Assembly (NCBI RefSeq): GCF_963678975.1
Contig: NC_089280.1
Coordinates: 16,032,780 to 16,096,779, forward strand
Reading direction: 5' to 3'
DNA length: 64,000 bases
Source: Dysidea avara
Taxonomy: Eukaryota; Porifera; Demospongiae; Dictyoceratida; Dysideidae
How positions within the stretch are numbered: the stretch's first letter is position 1; each line of letters begins with the position of its first letter. Below the pieces are notes generated by a model. The model worked only from the letters and a program-made list of their open reading frames with translations, was not told where the DNA came from and made no database searches. Both the position numbers and the translations under genes were made by a program. Positions 12,421 through 24,355 of this stretch are shown one piece after another.

Positions 12421-13891
12421 ATAACATTGATTAAATTAGATTTGATTGGATTATCCATTTTTATCAAAAGACAGGGGTACACAAAAGGCATATAGCTTGT
12501 TAACGTGCTACCCACACAAAGTACATACACACATACACATGAGAACAAGTTTATAATTACAACAGATAAGACACATACAAAAATAACAAAACAATTAAAT
12601 TACACAACAAGAAAACGATGAAGTGCCATGTGAAATGCAAGATGATTTGACAACTAGAAAATATGGTAAGAAAACAAGTTCCATAAAAAGGGGTGTTAAT
12701 GAACAAAGAATGATGGTAAGGATTGATAGCTAGAGGAAATAGAAAGTGTTAGTGGATGGGATTGTGTGTCGGTAGTAGAAAATTGAAAATGCTTGTTAAA
12801 TAGGATGGAAATTAGGATATCATGGACTAAACAAACAGAAAAGTAGGATCGTCTAGAATGGAGTAAGGGCCACTTCAGTTCTTGTACAGGAATCTGAATA
12901 TTAAAACCAGTTGCAGGTATCAGGGTCCCATCCACTGCCACACACCAAAGATTTGCACAGAGTAATGCATTTTTAAAGTGTGAGTTTCCACTGTGTAAAT
13001 TGTCATCTGAAAAAATGAAAGGGATTGCAAATTGAATGTTTTTGAGTAAATTAAGATGACAAGCAATTGAGGTCCAGTACTGGGACACTCACTTGAGGCA
13101 CCCCTAACAGAATATTGTATAAATTTGAGAATGAATTTCCAATTTTGATGCATTGGCAGTGGTACTTCAGAAATCACTTCCATATACATACTGTCCCAGC
13201 TATCACAATGGAACGTGGTTTGTTCAGTAGATGATCATGAAAAACAGTCAAAGGCTTTTCGTTTACAAAATTAACTTCACCCTGTACACCTTTTCCAGCA
13301 AATACTAGTAATTGTTGTGATTTGAATGGCAACAGTAGCAAGACATGTACATGAATGTGTGAGCTATAAGGGCAATAATATACTAGCTATGTGATACATG
13401 TAAGTAGTTCAAACATAATCAGGAGCATCTACATGTATATAGCTGGTAGGAGATATTTTGGACCTAAATGGTTAATTTAATATTACTTACATGGCAACAA
13501 AGCATTACAATATTAAGATTGTCATGTTGCTTGAGGCATAAATATAATTCTTAATACATACATGTATATAGTGGATTCAGTTACATACATGTTTATCATG
13601 CTACAACTTTATTTGGATTGCACATAATTTCTTTGGTTCTGCACAATTTTTTACACACTTGAACCCCATGTAAAGCTGGTTTCTCTGGTAAATAACTACA
13701 TAACCAGGATCTATGAAGTAACTGGAGTTACTAGAATTCCCCAGTAATATAGCTCTTCATAATATTATACTGGTACATATTTTACAGACTTTCAGTTGCA
13801 AAAAAATTCATACCATTGTATAGCTATACACCAGTACAGTATTAACTACACTGTATGTGGTGCAAGTACATGTATATTGAGGAGTTTTTCC
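12421..13891. other. No gene recognised
   Basis: Minus-strand open frames of 89-130 codons exist at 12696-13189, but they show no domain, no signal peptide and no compositional support. The 3' untranslated region of the Ig-like gene may lie in the last few hundred bases. 13860-13890 directly follows that gene's stop. Confidence 0.4.
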
Positions 13892-14779
13892 TTAAGAGAA
13901 AAATTTAGACACAGCATCCAGCAATGATGATGATGATGTTTTACTATCTCCTGGAGAATATGAAGATGACACCATAAACATAAATATCACTTGTGTACCT
14001 TTACTGATAGTCACTTGATGGGTTAGTTGATCTACTACACTTCCATCTCCTATAGTGAACACTAGACACTGATATTTGCCATCATGTTTCACAGAGTGGA
14101 CAGTGAGGTGATGGGTTTTGCCTTGTAGTGACCTGAAACTTGGAGACACAGAAACAGAGTGATCATCATCTCCATTTTGGATGATGGAACTTTTATACAA
14201 CCATCCCACCCAGTATTGGTTTGGATCACCATACACTTCACATGATAAAGTGATGGGTAGACCAGGTCTAGTAACAGTAGCATTAACTGGATTGCTGATT
14301 ATTGTTGGTTTGGAATCTTTAGATATCACTGTAGGTGTAAAGACAGTAATAAAATCATTCTATGTATGCTGTGCTATATACCTTGAACTGGTTTACTGAT
14401 CATTTCATTCTTGTTGTTTGTGTTGCATTCCAAGTCAAAAGAAATGTTACCCTTTAAACAGGTAATCTTGAAGTTGTTAATGTAGTTTGCATGTCGTAGA
14501 GCTGGACCCATTAACATCGCTTCATTGACTGTGCAATTTGGACCCATCCCACTGATGCGTATGTACATGGGTTTTTTTGCTCCTGTAAAAATACAGCTTC
14601 CATTGGCTACTTCTCCATCGTAAAGAGTACTAGAAACATTAAGCTCAACTTTAGCATCTCCTATATGAACATGCAGTGTTAAAATAATCTGATATTATTG
14701 TTAAATCTACGTTTAAACTCTCACCTTTATATATGAGTGCTATCACTATGAGACTTGCTGTTGCAACAATCCCAGTCAT
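13892..14779 (-). CDS. Secreted or cell-surface immunoglobulin-like protein, three exons
   Basis: Exon 1 is 14779-14725, exon 2 14660-14382, exon 3 14328-13892; all phases agree and give about 256 residues. Exon 1 is a hydrophobic leader (MTGIVATASLIVIAL). Exon 2 encodes a first beta-sandwich-like domain with several cysteines. Exon 3 encodes a clear Ig domain: ITLSCEVYG, a tryptophan after about 12 residues, and HDGKYQCLVF, the C...W...DxGxYxC pattern. Introns have GT-AG ends (gtgaga, gtatat). No convincing transmembrane helix follows, although FMFMVS is weakly hydrophobic. An AAAG/gtacac site near the end of exon 3 could be an alternative donor, in which case the C-terminus given here is wrong. 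Role is likely recognition or adhesion; the ligand is unknown. Confidence 0.75.
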
Positions 14780-16516
14780 CTTGATTGAAGAAATAATTGC
14801 AGCACACTCAGTTAGTCACACTAGCTGGTTTGAACTATATAGCACAGAGTGAGAGCTGCTTTTATAGGCTGAACCCTGGCCATATTGCACCATCAATTGC
14901 ATGCACTTCCCTAAACACAATATACATAGAAATCACTTTATCAAGCTAAGAAAATCACCTTAACCATTGTTTGACATTTTATCAATTCAGTTTCTTGGGA
15001 AACTGCAGCTCTAAACTACAAGGTAATATACTATTGACTATTCAATGCATAATATGTTATCAGTTTGAGATTAAACTTGTTGTACAGTACCAAACCACTT
15101 GATCAAAAATAGTCACAGCAAGTTATTACTTGTACATATATTTCTGAATATTTTCAAACACTTTTAGCATAAACAGGTTGTAGGACCAGGTGTTCTACAG
15201 ACCTTCAGCACTTGTGCTGTAAAGCCTTAATAAAATAAAATAAAATAATACTGGACTGAATTTGTACATGGAAAGTTTACTACAATTTGAAGCTGAATGC
15301 AACAGATACCAAAAGATGCTGGATCACATTTACACTTGCGAAAAGTCTATTACATGATTAAACAATTGGAGCATACAGTTGTGTTTATTATAAGTAAATT
15401 ACATAGTAGAATATGTTATGAATGTAATTCTTAAACCATGTATGCAATGCTGAACTACAATGATGCTAGCCCAATAACAAGACTATGAATAATGTGGAAG
15501 TCTTACTATTGTGGCCGGACTGGATGCATACTACCTGACATGATTACTGTAATGATACAGTCTTATTAAGTGATGAGGTGGTTATTAAGTAGGTTATTTT
15601 CCTGGAAATTGATCCCATCTTAAATAAATCCCTTAATTGAGCTATACTGTTGACAATTACTTTGAAACCTGTCAGAAGTGGTTTGTTTTAGGGCTTTATT
15701 TCCCAAGATTTTCTTTGAATGATTTGAACCATACGCAGTCAGCCCACACATACATATGTCACCCATTGTTGTTATTCAAACTATTGTTCTTTCAATATAC
15801 ATGCATATCCAGTGGCTAAAAGACTGCTTTTACAACTAGCCCTAACTTAAAGCAGGATGTGAGAGAAGTGGGTATTTTTTACAAATAATTGATAGTAAGT
15901 GAATCTGCATAATTTTGTCTTTTGAAGTATTTTGTGTGCTATATCACATGACTCAAAACTTAAATGTCCAAATAGTTATAGTCAGGAGAGGGCTTGTGTG
16001 GTGAAGTGTCAGTAGAGGGGGTAACCAAGGAGTTCTCGGATTTTTCACACTCATATATGCATATATGCATATATAGCACATGGTCCAACTAGGGGTCTGG
16101 GAGCATGCTCCCTTAGGAAATTTTCTATATCATGAGCTGGAAGCAATTGATAACTAAAATTAAATTAATTGTGAAAAAGGATTGAAAGAAATTTAAGGAA
16201 ATAGTGAATGAAAATGAGAGACATTTAAAAAAAGAACTATGTAGTAGCTAAAAGGCTGCAATTCAAAAATCTGTGCTTGAAAGTTATAGAATTTTAAGAC
16301 AATTTTAATCATTAATTAGTAGTACGTAGAAGAGAAATTAAAAGTAGCTACGACCATAGAATGAATTGTAAGGCAATTTTAATCAATTAATTAAATCACT
16401 GCAACTATTGCTTATGGGAGTTGTTAATCTTAGTAGTAGACTGTAAAATAGAAATTAAAAGTAGCTATGACCATACATATACATTGGCAATTTTGTGACA
16501 TCATGTAAAATGCTTT
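14780..16516. other. No gene; SINE tail at 15165-15250
   Basis: The only recognised item is a SINE 3' end (CAGACCTTCAGCACTTGTGC then TGTAAAGCC and a TAAAA-type tail). A 'GGGG..' element end lies near 16015-16140. The first part probably contains the promoter of the Ig-like gene, but no specific site can be called. Confidence 0.4.
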
Positions 16517-16740
16517 ATAGCAAGGAGAAAACATCCTGACTGCCTGGTAGACTCCTGTAAGCGTTAATCAGATGGCTGCAGGTTTGAGACTGCCCAGGTA
16601 CAGTCATGGAATTTTTCTCCTTCTCCACCTTTTCAAACCTACTTTATGGAACAATTTTTAACAGGTTGTAGGATTTAAGTGTCCTACAGACCTTCAGCAC
16701 TTGTGCTGTAAATGTAAAGCCTTTATAAATAACTATAAAC
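16517..16740 (+). mobile_element. tRNA-derived SINE
   Basis: The head carries an internal Pol III promoter: a box-A-like CTGCCTGGTAGACTCC and a box-B-like GGTTTGAGACTGCC. The tail is CAGACCTTCAGCACTTGTGC followed by CTGTAAA and an AT-rich end. Related copies are at 44866-45030 (+), 18525-18600 (-, head only), 15165-15250 (+, tail only), 24035-24100 (-, tail only) and 62140-62460 (-, complete but with a diverged head). Confidence 0.75.
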
Positions 16741-17470
16741 ATTCGTTAATTTGTCATGCCATTGCAGTATAGAGACATTGAGGCAATCCCCCAAAATTAT
16801 TCTTGTTGCAACTGAATTATTATCCGTGATTGGGCCTGCAAAAATAGGGCATGTGGGCACAAACTATATCACATTACATAACAGATAAAATCTCAATACT
16901 GACATTAAAAATCTGCATTCTGTAACTTTAACACCAATTGAATTTTTTATGAGTACTGGAATTTGTATGGCCATAGCATCATGGCATGATAAGAAGCTAA
17001 TGAAAGTTTGATAAAGCAGATGCAGGCAATTTTTTTGTGCCCACATGCCCTATTTTCACAGGCTCAGTCATATGGAATAACTAGCTGGCTGTTTGAAGTT
17101 GTTCACAATGGTCAATGCAGACTTATCTGTGATGTGTTTGGGCATAATATTGGTGATAACAGATCCATGTAGAGTATGAATTGGCAAACACCATGCACAC
17201 AATACATTAGAAGTAAAGTTGTATAGCATCACATAGTTACTGTGAACTGCATTGCAAGTGCATGTGGGACACACAATACTTGGAACTTCATGTCATAATA
17301 CTTTTATATAGAGCACTTGTTATGGATACATATATTGTCAGTAACATATGAACATATAAAAGTATTATTATACGTAGCTATCTAGCACATAACTTATTAT
17401 CGTTATCAAATTTTTATGCTTTCTTCCTATAATAATTGTACAAGACACCTTTAGTTCAGAAACCTTAAAA

Positions 17471-17687
17471 TGTGACCGGATTTGTGAAAAGGTACCTTTC
17501 CACACATTTTACATACCAGCATGTAATACTTGACTTCTTATACTGACTAACTTGATCATGTCTGTAGCTGCACTCATAGAAATTTTCAGGCAATTATATG
17601 CCATGATAAAAAATTATGGAGCTTCAAAGTTCAAAAATAGGTCAAATATTGTGTGTGAAAAAGGTACTTTTCACAAATCCGGTCACA
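17471..17687. mobile_element. MITE, TGTGACCGGATTTG family, copy 1
   Basis: The inverted ends are TGTGACCGGATTTGTGAAAA and its mirror TTTTCACAAATCCGGTCACA. The second copy, 37067-37307, shares the outer 14 bp and the general layout but differs inside. No coding capacity. Confidence 0.85.
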
Positions 17688-18524
17688 AATGACATCAACA
17701 CATGAAAGCAACCTAGTAACAAATACCACAAATATACCAATACCAAGAGTTCATGACCTCTTGCCAATACTATAACAACAAACTGAAGCAACTGTTATTA
17801 TATGGTAAAAACTAAGGGTCAGTCCCTTGCATTGGTAGCTTGGCATATACATTACACTCTATAGTGGAAAAATAATTGCTCACTGTTGTTACCATGGTGT
17901 TGTTAATGAATTATTTGCACTTTCAAATGGTTTATTGTTGGACTGCTACAATAGCTATGTATGAACAGTTTACTACTCTGACATGCCATACAATGCCCTT
18001 CTACTCTATAACTGAAACAATGAATAAAAGTCTTTGTCACAACATCAGTACATGTAGGCAGAGATCCTGTATCCTTTGGTTTATGTCTACTGACTGATAA
18101 CTAATGTTTGTGCAGCAATGCATAGGAATAGATTAAGAGGTGTCTCCACATACTTGGATGGCCCATTTTAGAAAGTAAAGCACACAACACCCTCTAAACT
18201 GTTATAATGTATAAAAACACAAATAATTTGGTGTAATTATGCCAATGTATCTATCATACTAAGAGCACATAAAAGTCTCAAAATAGCTGAAGCCTAGTTA
18301 TGCACATATAACTCTTTAGCAATATAGCATAATCAGTTAATCCTTTTAATTTACAACAGTTTGGTCTTAAAGATGACAAGACACTTGTGTACATACAAAA
18401 ACTTATGAATACCCAGTAATCTACACAAATACATTATGTATGAGGGACTATGAGCACAAAGGTCTGTAAGACACTTAATTGCTACTACGTATCTGTTTAA
18501 AGATGTTATCTTATAATAGATATG

Positions 18525-18600
18525 TTTAGAAAGGAGAAAAAATTCTATGACTGGACCCAGGCAGCCTCAAACCTGCAGCCATGTTAGTTTTCTTGGACTT
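18525..18600 (-). mobile_element. SINE head fragment
   Basis: The reverse complement contains GGTTTGAGGCTGCC (box B) followed by TGGGTCCAGTCATAGAA, as in the SINE copies at 16517 and 44866. Confidence 0.65.
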
Positions 18601-18829
18601 AAATGGGATTAGACATATTCCATAGCAACTGATCAGAGTCAGTTGTAACTCCCACTAATTATTAGCTGAGTCTTATCACAGCTGAGTCTTTGCACGTTAA
18701 ACTGGGTCCACTCCTACTTGCTGGATAGATGTATTACTTTTGCTTGCCCACACAAATAAATGCAGTTTATTCAAACACTTGAAATAGTTATGCACAATTT
18801 CTTTACTGAATGCAACCTTCCTTCTGTTT

Positions 18830-19305
18830 TTGCATGCAACAGTTTCATGAACACTATTTTCTTGGTGAGTCATGTGAGGACATCTACAATATGAATCCAG
18901 CCAGTCATAAGACTTATAATAGGCCAGGATATTAATGAACCACTGCTGGACAATGCAGATGTGTATTGTGTAATGACACTGGGTCATCTTGTTTGAATAT
19001 CAATAACAATCATCCTGAAACTGGTGACAAACCTAAGTATTATCGCATGAATAACAATCAATGGATCTATTGTATTATGACAGCACCTGCAGGCGGCTAT
19101 ATATGTATATATTCCCACTTGTGCCAGCATTGGAGGAGGATGGACTAGGATAGCAAATGTCAATACCAATGCAGGACATGGTTGTCCCAGTGGGTGACAC
19201 AGTAGTGTGTTAGATTTTGCTATTAACCTGACAGTGTTCACTGTGTCTATATGCCTATTTCTACACTAATAGAAAAGTTACCAAAAAGTGTGTGGGAGAG
19301 CAAGG
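18830..19305 (+). pseudogene. Pseudogene of the cysteine-rich secreted GGWTRIA family
   Basis: The DNA parallels the coding sequence at 46500-46050 on the other strand: GESCEDIYNMNPA, then TGSSCLNINNNHPETGDK, YYRMNNNQWIYC, GGGWTRIANVNTNAGHGCPS and finally YQKVCGRAR, but spread over different frames with stops. Only the N-terminal part of the domain is present. The copy ends where the 2.1 kb repeat element begins at about 19306, so that element probably truncated it. It preserves the bases that are missing at the frame break in the 46 kb gene. Confidence 0.85.
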
Positions 19306-21386
19306 CAAGGGAAGATTTAGGGGGGGTGGGTGCTTGGGGTGCTGAAGGACCTCCCCTTCAAAAATTTTCCATGTGCAAGCTAGGAAGCTTCTAGAAGTTG
19401 CAGTATAAATGCAATTGCATCTTATACGTATGCATGGGCAATGAAAAGATCGAAAGAGGAGGGAGAATGGCTAATCTTTACTTAGAATTACTAAGAGGGG
19501 TTCAAATTATACTTTTGGAGTGAGACTTAATCTAAAAGCTGCTAAAAATTGAAATACTCTAATAGAACGGTACTACTCTAACAGAACATCCATCATAATG
19601 TTTTTTCAAGAAGTTGCCAGTGTGTTTTCTTGACTTGTGCACTGCTATCTTACCATTGCTCCAAGCATCCTGCCATATACTAATCACTTTCTGAGAACAA
19701 CTTCTGTCAAAATTAATAATTTAATACTATAGTGGGTATTTTCAGTTGTTGCTACATTGATGCTTGGGTTGACATGCTTAAGTAAAACAGTTAATTTCTT
19801 AGCATGTATACAGTTAATTTCTTAGCATGTATACAGTTACAATCAGTGTTCTTGGAATTTGAAAACAAATTGGACAGGCAGGTCAGTTTGTAACAAGGCT
19901 GTAGTATCTGAGAACTGTTTGTTTCTGCTTTATCAGTATATACCAAAGTTTCATGCTGCATTTATCTGATCTGAATCTAGCATCAATTGAAACTTATAAT
20001 GTCATACAGGGTTGCACTCCCAAACCCCTTGAAGCTCAACTTTATAAGCTCAAATGATACTACAGCAATTATGCTGTCACATTATAAGGGGGTTAGTTGT
20101 TGCCAAAAACTAGTTGTATATGTAAGTGACTTTGGACTCTGGTTGTAAAAAATTAATAATGGTGATGGGGCCATATAGTTGTAAAAAGTCAGATTGAAAT
20201 GGTAGCAAAACAGTCTGTGGCTATATATGCTACGAAGTTGAAGTTTTTTTGTGTGCATTTTAAATCTCTACAGTGACCTTAAGATCCAATCCTGTGTATG
20301 TCTTTGACAATCCACTATTATGTATTGCCTTAGCATTTAAAAGTGTAGTTCTGTTTTTCTAAAATAGCTTACAACTGAACTCATCCATCTTGTACCCCCA
20401 CAATCTTTCAGTACAATTGGTTAAAAATAGCTTCCAGATTCAATTTTGTGATACGTAGCTATATTCCAAAGATTTCCAGAGGGAGCATCACCCCAGATCC
20501 CCTAGCTGGAAAATTCTACGTATGCGTACTTTACACACTGCATGGTGAGTGTATACTTGCCCTCTCAAGCCCAGCTCTCTTCATTGTTACTGTTTGGACG
20601 TTATAGTTTGAACCATGAGAGACTGACTGTAAAGCATACTAGCTATACTTAGGCAAAGCAATACACTAAATTTGGTGATCTTGTATATTGATGGATTTAC
20701 CATATAAATTTTATTAATTCGTGAATTGATGTAATCAATTAGCAAACTCTAAAATTGCTAAATTTAACTTAAGGTATTTCAAATACAAAATTAATGGCAA
20801 ATATTGATCATGTGTAGCTGCATCCCTGTTCTTTATGCAAAGAATATATTTTTAGTCACTGGTTGTGCCCTTATATGACAGCTAGTAACTATAACAACTG
20901 TTCTGGAATAATGGTGTCATTTCATCATTATTACACTAAGGTGCATGACTCACAATACTTTACAAGCATTGTGAATCACTTAAACAAAGTGGCATCATTT
21001 TTCAGTCTAGCCAAATTTAACACTGAATAGGCTAAATTTGCAAAAAAAATCTGTGGGGGCATGCCCCCAGACCCCCTAGATAGCATAGATATAGCATAGA
21101 TATAGCATAGATAGTTGTAGCCAACCATAGCACCCCGCCCTTCTGAAAAATAAATAAATTTACGTGACACGTGTGGCGTGTTGCTTTTCTCCTCTCATTA
21201 ATTCTGGTGTTTGACTTCAGTTATTCTGTCGTCAGCTTGTCCGAATGAGCCAGGATTTTTTCAGGGGATGCCGGTCTACGGGGAATTTTTTGGATTGTGA
21301 TGGCCGCTCTCAGTGTTTACTACTCCAATGTTCGTGAATGTCATTGTAGATGTTAATGTAAAAAAAAAATCCTAGATTCGCCCCTG
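19306..21386 (+). mobile_element. 2.1 kb TIR element, copy 1
   Basis: It aligns along its length with 50735-52920. The ends are imperfect inverted repeats (left AGGGAAGATTTAGG, right the complement of AGGGGCGAATCTAGG). The flanks GCAAGGCA and GCAAGGGA would be an 8-bp duplication with one mismatch, consistent with a hAT-like element. No transposase frame is visible. An internal 24-bp tandem duplication lies at about 19796-19843, and two dyad motif copies lie at about 19551-19592. Confidence 0.7.
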
Positions 21387-21506
21387 CAAGGGATTATTAA
21401 TAGGGCGCTATACCGGCCTCTTTATCCTGGTATTGATGGGGGGTAAATATAGATGGACTGTGTTATCATTTGTGGCCCCAGCAGTGAATTTGTCTTGTTT
21501 TATGTT

Positions 21507-22360
21507 CAAACAATAATAGGAAAGGAATATGGGACATAACACACGTACATACTGAAAACTACACCATATTACTACTTATTACCTAACTATATACTTAATT
21601 ATTACTACCTACGTACTTAACTTAACCAATGTCAAAGTCAGGAAATTCGTCCTCAGCAGTAAGCGAATACTGGCGGAGTATCATTTTCGCATTGTACCTC
21701 CACAAAGTCACAGACAGTTGCTGGAGAAGTTGGCGCCTAGCAAACTTTCGAGGTAAACCGTTTCTAACAGTTGTTCTGTCAGCTAAATGGATCCTAAAAT
21801 TGATAGGGCAAACACCAAAGGTCTCACATACAAGAGGGATAAAATCTCCTCCATTATCATTCACAATGTCCTGGTATTGGTTGTCCTTAGCTATCTCACC
21901 AACAGCAGCGGCCACCCCAGCCTGAGAAGAAGCAGAAGATATGACAGCAGACTGAGTGGTACTCCTGACGGAGAGATCAAAATAGGCAGGACGACCAAGA
22001 TGAAAGTCAGGGTGGTATATGTCGCCAGGACGAGATTGGTCAGATGAAATGCCTTGCTCCCTAAGAACACCAGGGTGATCTTGGAGCAAGGCATGGTGTA
22101 CAACAGACACTAAAGCATTATGACGCTGGATCCTCAAGGGACCATGAGAGCACCCCAGCAGATGATCACCAAACTGGTCAATGACAGATAGACAAGTACA
22201 GAGTGGTAAAGAAGGGAACAAAGGAATGCCAAGCCACAAACGTAAAGCTATAGTAAAATCGTGAGGAGGAATAGCTAGACCCAAAGCAGGCTGTGGAAGT
22301 GCTTTAAGCCAACCACTGCGGGTGCCAGAAGAATGTGATAAAGCACGCAGACGTGCTTGA
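21507..22360 (-). mobile_element. 5'-truncated LINE with C-terminal ORF2 domain
   Basis: A perfect 14-bp duplication TCTTGTTTTATGTT (21493-21506 and 22361-22374) brackets the insert, as expected of target-primed reverse transcription. The minus frame from 22359 to 21622 is open for about 245 codons and ends in a normal stop. It contains the domain found after the reverse transcriptase in many non-LTR elements: a Cys-x-Cys then FGDHLLGCSHGPLRIQRHNA zinc-knuckle/RHN block, a RPGDIYHPDF acidic block, and AYFDLSV. The catalytic RT part is missing through 5' truncation. About 115 nt of 3' UTR follow, without a poly(A) tail. The uninterrupted frame points to a recent insertion. Confidence 0.88.
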
Positions 22361-22397
22361 TCTTGTTTTATGTTGCTATACCAAAATGGATGGAGAG

Positions 22398-22688
22398 GAG
22401 TGTCACTCCAATAGACACTGTACTACGATCTGCGACCGGGGTCAAAGCCGGTCAAGATCGATTTTCGATTTTGACCGTTGACTTTCATCGAAAATTTGTC
22501 TTGACTACTGACCTGGTTCCGTTTATTTTCGCTATATTTTCGTGTACTACTTACTCGCGAAGCTTTGCGGACCGTGCTGGAAAAACAGTTTGACCATTGT
22601 TCTTCGTGGAAAATCGGCCTTGTTCATTGACCTTTAGTTTTGACCGCGGTCGCAGATCGTAGTACAGTGCCTATCGGAGTGACACCCC
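22398..22688. mobile_element. MITE with about 48-bp inverted ends
   Basis: The ends share GTGTCACTCC, CACTGTACTACGATCTGCGA and CCGGGGTCAAA/CCGCGGTCAAA in inverted orientation. The interior contains repeated 'TTGACC' blocks and is richer in CpG than its surroundings. The LINE insertion point is only about 24 bp to the left. Confidence 0.85.
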
Positions 22689-24355
22689 CTTGATAACTGG
22701 ACCATACAGGATTACATAAAGCGATTAGCTAGTACCGTTAACTTGTAGAGGTCACTGCTTGTGCGTGCAAGGGAAACCTATAGCTGTTGAGTCTAGTGAA
22801 ATGCTGAAACTCATCAATTTTTAACCGCACACCAGCTGACCTCATACCACATTTTTACTGCTCACAGCTGTAGCTTTCACTGAACAACCTGCTTGATGTA
22901 GCTAGCCTAATATTAGTTGTAATGCTGAGGCGTAACCACAAGTATATATACACAATTCAACCTTCATCATTTTATCATGCTTTTGTGTAAATGGTTACAT
23001 ACATCTGCTTACGATATTTTATTTTAAACCAGCACCTCAATGATTACACACATATGCCATTACAATGAGTGCATCAATGCGTACACAGCATTACCATGTT
23101 CATATTTATAATACATGTACAATGCTGTACCTGTGCTATTATATGTGTACAGAAAACCAACACTTGTGCATATATACAGCTGTGAAACATGTACACATAC
23201 AACTCTGTAAAAGCGGGTGTTCATACACCTGTATTACATGTTTAGAGATATGTAACTTTAACCACTTACATATCTACCAATATAATTACTCTTACTCCCC
23301 CACTCACGCCTAAGTACCCCAAACATGGGTGGGAGGGTGGAGAGACTTTATCTTCCTTCCTTAAATTTTTGTCGCCTTAAATTTTACCTCCAAAGTTGAT
23401 TACGTGAATGGGATGCGCATGGGTTATATAGATTACAGTTCTATCCAGTGTATGTCATAATATTAACTATGTTTAACAAGGGCTAAACTTGCAATTAATT
23501 AATAGAACAGTTGATGACTAACAGCATATAATTTTATTAGATGCGGAAACATATCAAATGGAACTGCCAAAATGTATAATGGAAAACAATGTCATTAGTC
23601 TCAACAGTTGCCAACAGATAAATACTGCAGAAAGTGAGGGTTTTTAGCAATATATACTGCAAATAAGACATTAATATTCCCCATTGCATCATAAACATAC
23701 ATCTATTATGTGATCATGACACTATGATAGCTGAAGTTAGTTCGGTGCTGTATAATACTGATTGAGCCAGAACGTACGGAATGTTGAATGGAATTTAATG
23801 TTGTGCTCAGGTTGGAAGTAAGAGATATATAGATTTGTGGCTAACCACCAATCAACATCACCACCACCATTGCATGGAAACTAGCATCTTTGTAGTATAT
23901 CACTACTTCAGAGCTAATGTTAGAATAATGCATAGAAACCTCAGCTCCACCTTGCAATTGGCTAATACCTCCTCTTCATGTTTATAAAGAAGTTACTTAT
24001 ACTTAGTTCACCTTACATAAATTTTGCTCTGTGTTAAAGCTTTACAGTGGCACACTGAAGGTCTGACAGTAACATGTGCTGCAGCCTTTGGTGTGAGTTT
24101 TATGAAAATATTTTAATACTGGATCTTACATATCAATAAAATGAATGACAGTATGTGAGCATACTTACAAAATGATATAATTGTGTGTCATCGTATGGAC
24201 AAGGTGTAAACTGTATGCTATATACATGCAAGTGTGGTACAGTTGAGTGTACTTGCAATTACTCAATGATGTCATTACACATTACAAAAGCAAAACTTTG
24301 AAATAATTATGGTTTAGTGTCTTGAAAATTGAAAGCACTTCTTGAATGATATCAT
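22689..24355. other. No gene recognised; SINE tail at 24035-24100
   Basis: AT-rich DNA without homology-supported frames. The 3' untranslated region of the NLR gene presumably lies just left of 24356. A minus-strand SINE tail (complement of CTTCAGTGTGCCACTGTAAA) is the only element seen. Confidence 0.4.

Noticed and set aside
16560-16640. tRNA gene
   Set aside because: Box A and B are present, but the cloverleaf cannot be closed and the same text recurs with a SINE tail.
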